Assembly (NCBI RefSeq): GCF_024707485.1
Contig: NZ_CP102602.1
Span: forward strand, 1,116,001-1,180,000
DNA from: Thermococcus thermotolerans
GTDB lineage: Archaea > Methanobacteriota_B > Thermococci > Thermococcales > Thermococcaceae
Direction: 5' to 3'
DNA: 64,000 bases
Below are positions 52,303 to 61,200 of this stretch, one piece after another; the first letter of the stretch is position 1, and each line of letters opens with the position of its first letter. The position numbers and the translations under genes were made by a program. A model generated the notes under the pieces. It worked only from the letters and a program-made list of their open reading frames with translations. It ran no database searches and was not told where the DNA came from.

Positions 52303-53148
52303 ATGATAATCTGGGACGACCACTTCCACGTTGACCCCTACAAGGGACTCTTCCTTGAGGCGGTCAAGCAGTTCCACCACGCTGGAGGGACGCATCTCGT
52401 CGTGGTATATAAGACCGCCCACGACTACGATTTTAGCGGAGCGAAGGCGGAGGACTTCATGAAGGCGATGGACTTCCACATCGAGCTCGTCGAGAAGATA
52501 AACAGGGAAACTCCGGTCAAAGCCTATGCCGTCGTTGGAGTTCACCCTGCGGAGTTCGTTTATCTTGCGGAGCAGAGAGGGTTGAACTACGCGAAAAACG
52601 AGGTCATGAAGGCCCTCGAATACGCACAAAAGCTCTGCCTTGATGGGAAGGCCATAGCCATAGGTGAGATAGGCAGGCCGCACTATCCCGTTCCAGAGGA
52701 AATCTGGGAGGCGAGCATCGAGCTGATGAAATATGGAATGGCCTTGGCAAAGGAAGCCGACTGCGCCGTTCAGCTCCACACGGAGAGCTTCGACGAAGCT
52801 AAATTCAGGGAGCTGGGCGAGATTGTTAAGGAAGTCGGAATAAAGCCCTACAGGGTCGTCAAGCACTTCTCTCCTCCTCTCGTCAAGATTGCCGAGGAGG
52901 TTGGAGTATTTCCGAGCATCATAGCGAGCAGAAAGAACATCAAGGCGGCGATAGAGCAGGGAAACAGGTTCATGATGGAGACGGATTACATAGACGACAA
53001 AAGAAGGCCGGGAGCGGTTCTCGGGCCGAAGACCGTGCCGAGGCGCACCAAAGCCTTCCTCCAGAACGGCCTATTCACGGAGGAGGACGTTTACAAAATC
53101 CACGTGGAGAACCCGAAGAAGGTCTACGGGGTAGAGGTTGAGGAGTAG
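52303..53148 (+). CDS. TatD-like metal-dependent hydrolase (TIM barrel)
   Basis: 281 residues. The metal-binding H-x-H appears as WDDHFHVDPY at the start, GVHPAEFVYL and GEIGRPHYPV follow, then AVQLHTESFDEAKF, VVKHFSPPLV, and MMETDYIDD near the end, the order of metal ligands in the amidohydrolase/TatD barrel. Archaeal COG1099 members have no assigned substrate; nuclease or esterase activity is possible. GAGGTGATGGC precedes ATG 52303. Confidence 0.88.
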   Translation: MIIWDDHFHVDPYKGLFLEAVKQFHHAGGTHLVVVYKTAHDYDFSGAKAEDFMKAMDFHIELVEKINRETPVKAYAVVGVHPAEFVYLAEQRGLNYAKNEVMKALEYAQKLCLDGKAIAIGEIGRPHYPVPEEIWEASIELMKYGMALAKEADCAVQLHTESFDEAKFRELGEIVKEVGIKPYRVVKHFSPPLVKIAEEVGVFPSIIASRKNIKAAIEQGNRFMMETDYIDDKRRPGAVLGPKTVPRRTKAFLQNGLFTEEDVYKIHVENPKKVYGVEVEE

Positions 53149-53176
53149 AGCACCTTTCCCTCGCCCAGAACTGTCT

Positions 53177-53689
53177 TTATGAGGCTGTCTCTCCTTTTTC
53201 TGAACTCTTTTCCCCTGCCGCTTCCAGTATCTCCCTGAGAACGCTCTCGGAGATTCTAAAGCCGTGCTTTCTGAGTTCCTTGATGTAAGGACGGACCTCT
53301 TTAATCAGCCTCCGCCTTTTGGCGAGGAGAAGCAACCCGAGGGTTCCCGTTACCCTCAACCCAAAGCCTCTCGCAACTTTTCTCGCGTCCTTGTCGTCAA
53401 GAACGACCAAATCAATCTCATTTTCGAGGGCAAACGCTATCGTCTCGGCCTCCCCGTGGTCAATCATCTCAAGCAGGAACTTGACGACCCTCTGGTTTCT
53501 AACTGAAGCCCTCTTCAGAAAATCCACGTTTTCGATGTCAATTGCCTCCTCATGTCCAGCGCCCTCAACGACGGTCTCGTGATAGACGGCGTCAGTGATG
53601 TAGACCTCATCGAAAAGTTCGTTCAAGATATTGAGCAACTTCAGCTTGGCGAGGAAGATGAGAGGGGACGAGTTCACCGCAACCCTCAC
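53177..53689 (-). CDS. PIN domain protein, putative toxin (DUF3368 type)
   Basis: 170 residues. Acidic residues expected for a PIN nuclease are present or replaced as in this subfamily: VAVNSSPLIFLAKL at the start (N-x-S in place of D), VYITDAVYHETV, HGEAETIAFAL and LVVLDDKDARKVA. These cleave RNA when freed from antitoxin. A C-terminal helical and charged tail is added. Its start overlaps the UPF0175 gene by four bases, the usual toxin-antitoxin layout. Confidence 0.88.
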   Translation of the reverse strand: MRVAVNSSPLIFLAKLKLLNILNELFDEVYITDAVYHETVVEGAGHEEAIDIENVDFLKRASVRNQRVVKFLLEMIDHGEAETIAFALENEIDLVVLDDKDARKVARGFGLRVTGTLGLLLLAKRRRLIKEVRPYIKELRKHGFRISESVLREILEAAGEKSSEKGETAS

Positions 53690-53937
53690 GAGAGTCCCTC
53701 CAGAACCCTGAGGTCGTTCTCAAGCTCTTCCTCGTCGTAGGGAATTCCCTCACCTTCTTTTGCGAGGAGTTCAATGAACTCCCACTTGCTTAGACCTGCC
53801 AACCTTCTCGCCTGACCGAAGGAGAGTATACCCTTCTCGTACAGCCTGAGCGCAAGCTCGACCTTAACCCTCCTCTCGATTTCCTCGTCGGGTATTTTCA
53901 TCATTCCCGGGAGCTCGACGACTATTTTCTTTCCCAT
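53686..53937 (-). CDS. UPF0175 family antitoxin
   Basis: 83 residues. A DNA-binding-like segment (LALRLYEKGILSFGQARRLAGLSKWEFIELL, described as residues 28-58) with the UPF0175 signature, and an acidic C terminus (IPYDEEELENDLRVLEGL) likely to wrap the toxin. It precedes and overlaps the PIN gene. TATA-like GGGTTAAATACTG lies at about 53966-53978. Confidence 0.88.
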   Translation of the reverse strand: MGKKIVVELPGMMKIPDEEIERRVKVELALRLYEKGILSFGQARRLAGLSKWEFIELLAKEGEGIPYDEEELENDLRVLEGLS

Positions 53938-54001
53938 TCTCCCACCGATTTAACATTGGAGGGGACAGTATTTAACCCCTTCGCCCAGTATTATACCCTC
54001 C

Positions 54002-54042
54002 GGGAGGAGGGAAATCTATAAATACCCGGAGGGAGGAGGGAA

Positions 54043-54044
<2 letters not shown>
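54002..54044. promoter_or_regulatory. Direct repeats around the TATA box of the next gene
   Basis: GGGAGGAGGGAAAT occurs at 54002-54015 and 54031-54044, with TCTATAAATA between at 54015-54024. The second copy contains the ribosome binding site and runs into ATG 54043. Repeats flanking TATA and the start look like an operator or a duplication. Confidence 0.4.
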
Positions 54045-55505
<1,461 letters not shown>

Positions 55506-55539
55506 TTACCCCCCTCGCCTTATTTGGCCCGGTGGGAGC

Positions 55540-56130
55540 ATGGACGAGCTTGAGTTCTGTGTAAAAAGCATAAGCTATCCCCTCGGAATGATCTTAGAGA
55601 GGCTTGAGAGAAGGGAAGGCGAGAAAGTCGAGGTGAGAGAGGGCTTCATAACCCTCCCCAGAGCCCCCTTCGCGGCCCTCTGCTATCTCACGGGAATAGC
55701 CCTCTTCGATGCCCTTGATATAGTGGACAAAAAGCGCCTTGGGGACGACTACGGTGCCATTGAGGGGTTCCGTAAGAAGCTCCTGAGCTCCACGCTCGGC
55801 GCAAGGCTGAGGCCGTACCTTGAAAGCCCAGGCAGATACGTCTCTCCCGGAGAGGGACTATCAATCGACTGGCTGGAGTTCGAGAAGAGGGAAGAGAAAA
55901 TACGCCCACACCTGAAAAGAATCATGGAGCTCAGAAAACGCATCTCCGACCGCTCTGAGTTTCTGGCCAAGACGGACTTTTTGGCCGGGCTGAGCGTTGA
56001 CGAGGCACTGCTCTTAAGCTACCTCGCCGGCGAGGCCGGGCTAAGGGAGCTCATCAACGCCGCCCTCGGCAAGCACAACCCCGAATTTAGAGAGGCAGTA
56101 AAGGCGTACTTCAAGGCCCTAAGGGACTAG
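55540..56130 (+). CDS. Hypothetical helical protein, 196 aa
   Basis: I do not recognise it. It is alpha-helical and strongly charged, with no signal or membrane segment. A conserved-looking tail holds LSVDEALLLSYLAGEAGLRELINAAL. GGTGGGAGC precedes ATG 55540. Its stop region overlaps the end of the convergent next gene by four bases. Position near gins23/mcm gives no strong hint. Confidence 0.6.
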   Translation: MDELEFCVKSISYPLGMILERLERREGEKVEVREGFITLPRAPFAALCYLTGIALFDALDIVDKKRLGDDYGAIEGFRKKLLSSTLGARLRPYLESPGRYVSPGEGLSIDWLEFEKREEKIRPHLKRIMELRKRISDRSEFLAKTDFLAGLSVDEALLLSYLAGEAGLRELINAALGKHNPEFREAVKAYFKALRD

Positions 56131-56984
56131 TCCTCAAGCCTGAAGTCCGATGGAACGAACCCAAGGTTCACAAATATGGCAGTCTCCAGGGCTTTCTCCT
56201 TATCAACACCCCTCTTCAAGAGCTCCTCAAAGATTTGGACTATGCTCTCAATGCTCCGGTAGTTCAAAAGCTCTGCAGGATAGTCGGCCAGCATGTTCTC
56301 ATCAACCTGAACCCCTATCCTGTCCTCAAGCTCCCTTGCGAACTCTTCCCTTGAGAGGGGCGGAATTTTAATGCGCACTCCGAAGGGAACCGCAAAGTAC
56401 TTCTCGGGGAAGACCGTCTCAACTACAACCTGGGGGCTGGTTTTCATGGCCTCAATGACCTCCGCCGGGGAGGGCTCCCTCAGGAGGGTCGCATCTTCAG
56501 GGAGCAGGGGCTCAACGTTTATCCCCCTCCAGTTGACTACCAGGGTGTGGAGGCCGAGGCTCAGAGCGCTCGATATGGACAGGGAAAAACCCCTCTTTTT
56601 GGCTCCCTGCGACTCCCTCATCCGCCTGAGCTTTGCGTAGAGCTTCTCACTCACTAGGGTAAGCTGGTAGACCCTTTCAACGCCCTCAAGGTAGAGAACC
56701 CCGTTGGAGAGGAGCCTGAGGCCGAGCCTGGCGAGGGATGAGCTTAGCTTTTCCTCGCTCTTCGTTGTTATCGCCTTCCTATCTCCAACCTCTTCGCTCC
56801 CCCTGCCAACGAGCCGATAGTCAGCCGGAAAGAGGCCCTTAGCGTTGAGGAACGCCTCAAGCGTTTCCTCTGCCTTCTCCTCGCTGACCGCGTAGACCTT
56901 GATGAACTCCACGTTTTCACCGCGGTCAACCCCTATCAGCACGACAGCGTCGCGCCTTTCCTTCGGAATCAGTATATCCTCCAT
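56127..56984 (-). CDS. Hypothetical protein, about 285 aa
   Basis: Family not recognised. The N-terminal 60 residues (RRDAVVLIGVDRGENVEFIKV) look like an alpha-beta unit. The middle has a long basic helix (LYAKLRRMRESQGAKKRGFS), and the C-terminal 70 residues (IPPLSREEFARELEDRIGVQ, then ALETAIFVNLGFVPSDFRLED) resemble a helical bundle. No catalytic motif is evident. GGCGATGGGT supports ATG 56984; ATG 56990 is possible. A TATA-like TTTAAATAATGG lies at about 57005-57016. Confidence 0.6.
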   Translation of the reverse strand: MEDILIPKERRDAVVLIGVDRGENVEFIKVYAVSEEKAEETLEAFLNAKGLFPADYRLVGRGSEEVGDRKAITTKSEEKLSSSLARLGLRLLSNGVLYLEGVERVYQLTLVSEKLYAKLRRMRESQGAKKRGFSLSISSALSLGLHTLVVNWRGINVEPLLPEDATLLREPSPAEVIEAMKTSPQVVVETVFPEKYFAVPFGVRIKIPPLSREEFARELEDRIGVQVDENMLADYPAELLNYRSIESIVQIFEELLKRGVDKEKALETAIFVNLGFVPSDFRLED

Positions 56985-57087
56985 ACCCATCGCCGGTTCT
57001 TTTCCATTATTTAAACGGCAAAAATCGAGAGCGCAGAGAGGCAGACCTTCAGAGGTGCCCGGTAGAGACGCTCGTTAGAGGCGCTCG

Positions 57088-57600
57088 TTAGAGGCTCATT
57101 GCCCCCAGAAGCTCACCGGTGTCGAGGTTGACTATCTGAACCTCCCTCTTCCGGGTGTCCAGAAGGGCAACGCTCCTCACGCCGCTGACGTAGCCGCAGA
57201 CCTCGCCAGGGTTGACGAGTATGGTTCTTCCCTCCTCGCGTATCTCGTAGCGGTGGGTGTGACCGACTATGACCACATCGTAGAGCCTGCTCCTGGCCAG
57301 CGCCTTAACAAGAACCTCGTCGGTGCCGTGAGTCACGGCTATCTTCATGCCGTCAGCTTCGATTTCCAGTATCTCATCGTAAATTCCCAGCGCTTCGTAG
57401 AGGCCCTTCCTTTCGCCGTCGTTGTTGCCGAAAACACCCTTGAGCGGTGCCCTGAGCTTCTTGAGTTCCCTGGCAACGAACGGTGCAACGTAGTCCCCCG
57501 CGTGGATTACAAGCTCAACGTTCCTCCCGTTGAACAGCTCAACAGCTTTGGCGATGGCCGGAAGGTTGTCATGGGTATCGCTCATTATACCTATCAACAT
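57088..57600 (-). CDS. YfcE/MJ0936-type metallophosphoesterase
   Basis: 170 residues with intact motifs: SDTHDN (near 8), HAGDYV (near 37), FGNNDGE (near 61), THG (near 92) and VGHTHRYE (near 115), then NPGEVCG. These bind two metals and cleave phosphodiesters or monoesters in the MJ0936 family. It contrasts with the motif-less paralogue at 1467-2222. AGGTGAATGGTG upstream favours ATG 57600. The stop codon lies in a 12-base tandem duplication. Confidence 0.92.
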   Translation of the reverse strand: MLIGIMSDTHDNLPAIAKAVELFNGRNVELVIHAGDYVAPFVARELKKLRAPLKGVFGNNDGERKGLYEALGIYDEILEIEADGMKIAVTHGTDEVLVKALARSRLYDVVIVGHTHRYEIREEGRTILVNPGEVCGYVSGVRSVALLDTRKREVQIVNLDTGELLGAMSL

Positions 57601-57732
57601 CACCATTCACCTAAAACGGACTTCCCGTTCAAGTTTATAGGGTTATCGTGTGTTCGAAAGGACACATGAGCACATTCGAATGGAAACGGAACTGGCATAG
57701 CTAAGTGCAACGGCGTCCCAAGCTGTTCCGAC

Positions 57733-57746
57733 AAGGTTTATTAGCC
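57733..57746 (+). promoter_or_regulatory. Promoter of the gins23-mcm operon
   Basis: ACAAGGTTTATTAG lies about 35-40 bases before ATG 57776, with a GGTGGTGAT ribosome binding site in between. Confidence 0.45.
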
Positions 57747-57775
57747 CTAAGGCATAGTGGGTTAAAGGTGGTGAT

Positions 57776-58270
57776 ATGTTCACCGGCAGAGCCGTCATAG
57801 CGATCAAAGTGCTACGGCCCTTCGGCGACTGGAAGACAGGGGATATAGTGCTCGTGGAGGACTGGAAGGCCAAGGAGCTCTGGGAAGCAAAGGTGGTCGA
57901 AATTGTGGATGAAGTCGACAAGGTTCTTGAAGAATTGGACAAGGCAATCTCTGCAGAAATGGATAACGAGCCGTTAATGCCCCTGCCCACAGGCCTCTAT
58001 GAAAGGGCCGAGTTCTACATTTATTACCTTGAAAATTATGCCCGAATGAACGCAAGTGAGAGTGTGGAAACAATAAATGTAAAACTATCAAAGCTAGCCA
58101 ACCTAAAGATAAAACTAAACCATCTGAAAACAATTCGCTTTGATAAAATCATAGAAACCGTTAGATTAAGGCCAGCCAGTCTCGAAATTACTACCCGACT
58201 TTCCCCAGAAGAACGAAAGATATACCTACAGATGTCAAAGCTAAGAAATGAATGGCTCGGTGAGGAGTAA
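57776..58270 (+). CDS. gins23: DNA replication complex GINS subunit Gins23
   Basis: 164 residues. A small beta domain comes first (GRAVIAIKVLRPFGDWKTGDIVLVED, residues 4-29) and the helical domain second (about 60-164), the Psf2/Psf3 order that defines Gins23; Gins15 has the reverse order. With Gins15 it forms the tetramer that activates MCM. Its stop codon TAA ends on the first base of the mcm ATG, so the two are translationally coupled, matching the gins23-mcm order in Pyrococcus. Confidence 0.92.
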   Translation: MFTGRAVIAIKVLRPFGDWKTGDIVLVEDWKAKELWEAKVVEIVDEVDKVLEELDKAISAEMDNEPLMPLPTGLYERAEFYIYYLENYARMNASESVETINVKLSKLANLKIKLNHLKTIRFDKIIETVRLRPASLEITTRLSPEERKIYLQMSKLRNEWLGEE

Positions 58271-61200
58271 TGGATAGGGAGGAAATGATAGAACGTTTTG
58301 CCAGGTTTTTCAGGGAATACGTGGATGACCATGGAAAGCAGGTGTACATAAACAAACTTATAGAACTCTTGACAGTCACCCCTAAACGATCCCTAACAAT
58401 AGACTGGGCTCATCTAAATTCCATAGATCCGGAATTAGCATTAGAACTGAGAACCAATCCTGAAGAGGCTATACTAGCTGCTGAAGATGCAATTCAGATC
58501 GTTCTTCGAGAACCGCCGATTCTCAGAAAAAAAGAGCTCAAAATACACGCCAGGTTTTACAATCTCCCCCACACGCTCCTCGTCAAGGAACTCGGGAGCG
58601 AGCATATAAACAGGCTGATTCAGGTGGAGGGCATAATCACGCGCGTGAGCGAGGTGAAGCCCTTCGTCGAGAAAGCTGTATTCGTCTGCAAGGACTGCGG
58701 CAACGAGATGGTTCGCCTCCAGAGGCCCTATGAGAACATAGTCAAGCCGAGCAAGTGCGACGCCTGCGGTTCCAGAAACGTTGACCTCGACGTCGAGAAG
58801 AGCCGCTTTATCAACTTTCAGAGCTTTAGGTTACAGGACAGGCCCGAGAGCCTCAAGGGAGGCCAGATGCCGCGCTTCGTTGATGCGATACTCCTTGACG
58901 ACCTGGTGGATACGGCTTTACCTGGCGACAGGGTTCTCGCCACCGGAATCCTGCGCGTCATCCTTGAGCAGAGGGACAAGAGGCCCATTTTCAAGAAGGT
59001 TCTTGAGGTGAACCACATAGAGCAGCTCAGCAAGGAGATTGAGGAGCTGGAGATCTCACCGGAGGACGAGCAGAAGATACGCGAGCTGGCCAGAAGAAAA
59101 GACATCGTTGATGCCATCGTTGACTCCATAGCCCCGGCGATATGGGGCCACAAGACCGTTAAGAAGGGCATAGCTTTAGCTCTCTTCGGCGGTGTTCAGA
59201 GGGTTCTTCCGGATGGGACGAAGCTGAGGGGAGAAAGCCACGTTCTGCTCGTTGGAGATCCCGGTGTTGCAAAGTGCGTTGACTATCACACAAAGGTCAT
59301 CTTAGCTGATGGAAGCCTGAGGGAGATAGGTGAGATAGTTGATGAGGCCGTTGAGAGGGCCAAATCCGAAGGGGAGCTCGGAGAAGTTGATGATGGTTTC
59401 TACGCCCCGATTGACCTTGAACTCTACGCCCTCGATGCCAGAAACCTAAAGGTCAGAAAAGTCAAGGCCAACATTGCCTGGAAGAGAACCGCTCCAGAGA
59501 GGATGTTCAGGATAAAAACCGCGAGCGGAAGGGAGATTAAGGTTACTCCGACTCACCCATTCTTTACCTTTGAGGGCGGCCAGTTCAAGACAAGAAAAGC
59601 GGAAGAGTTGAAGATTGGGGATTTCATCGCAGTACCTCGGGTTATTCCAGTTGACGGAAAAGCTATTAAGCTTTCAGATGCCCCAATTGAGAGGCCAAAA
59701 ACCGCTAAACCTAGACTGAAACTCCCTGATGTTGCAGACGAGAAATTCTGGTATTTAGTTGGACTGCTGACTGGTGAAGGGTACTCCCAGAACAGGAACG
59801 GCAGTGCTACAGTCTATTTCACCAACAACAATGAGGAGCTGATAAGATTTGCTCACGACTACCTTAGTACTCTTGGTCTCACTCCAACCATTCGAGAAGG
59901 TCATAAAGGCAAAAGCGCCAAGGAGGTCTATGCGAGCAGTGTAGAACTATACCGCTTACTGGAATGGCTTGGGATAGCCAAAAAATCCCGCGAGAAAAAG
60001 GTTCCACCTCAATTGTTCAGTGCGAGACTGAAGGACATAAAGGAATTCCTCCGAGGATACTTCGACGCTGAGGCTACAGTAGACAAGAGACGGCCAAAGA
60101 TTACGATTGTCTCTGCCTCAAAGGAACTGCTTCAGGGCATCCAACAGTTACTACTGCGCTTCGGTGTGAAATCCCAGCTCCACGAGACGAGAGCACGTGC
60201 AACTAACGGAAAAATGAAAACCAAAGAAACGTACTATCGGCTGTTCATAACTGGAGAAGACGCTCTCAAGTTCAGAGAAAAAATTGGGTTTGGGTTATCC
60301 TCAAAGATAAGGCTCTTGGAAAAAGTCACTTCAAACCTACAGCCAAACACCAACGTTGATGTCGTTCCAGGAGTTGGAAGCCTGCTAAGGAACCTTCGCA
60401 CTAAGGCGGGACTCACTCAGGCACAAATGGGTATAAACCGCTCAACTTATCTCCACTACGAACGGGGAGATAGACTACCAAGCAGGGAGAAACTCAAAGT
60501 GATTGCAGAAACACTAAGTAGACATCTACAAAAATCCTCCGAGGTTAGTCTCCTTCGGCTTCTTGCTGAATCAGACATCTTCTGGGACAGAGTCGTTGAG
60601 ATTAAGGAATACAAACCGGAACATCCCTGGGTCTATGACCTGCAGGTTCTGGAGCACCACAACTTCATAGCCAACGACATCTTCGTCCATAACAGCCAAA
60701 TTCTCCGTTACGTTGCCAATTTGGCGCCAAGGGCAATCTATACGAGCGGTAAGAGCAGTTCGGCGGCAGGACTCTGCGTTGCCCCAGACTCACTTGTGGT
60801 TTCCAATGGTGGAGTCCACGAAATCGGTACGTTTACTGAGAATTGGGTAAAAGAAATTGGTTCAATTCCGTACTCCCAGGGCATTGAATATTCGCCCTAT
60901 CTCGGTGAGAGCCTATCTGCTGAGGACGGAAAGCTAAAGAAAGCGCCTATGAGCAGGGTTTGGAGGCTCAAAGCCCCCAAAGAGCTTGTAAAGGTCAGAA
61001 CAATAACGGGCAAGGAGCTAACGTTGACTCCTGAAACGAAGCTCTTGACGATTCAGAATGGAGAACCGATATGGAAAGAGGCCAAGAGCTTTAGCGAGGG
61101 GGACTATGTTGCAACCCTCAGAAAACTAACCGTTGAGGAAAGGATAGTTCCAGTTCTGGAACTTCTCAAGGACCTCGATGACCTCATTGTATATGGAATC

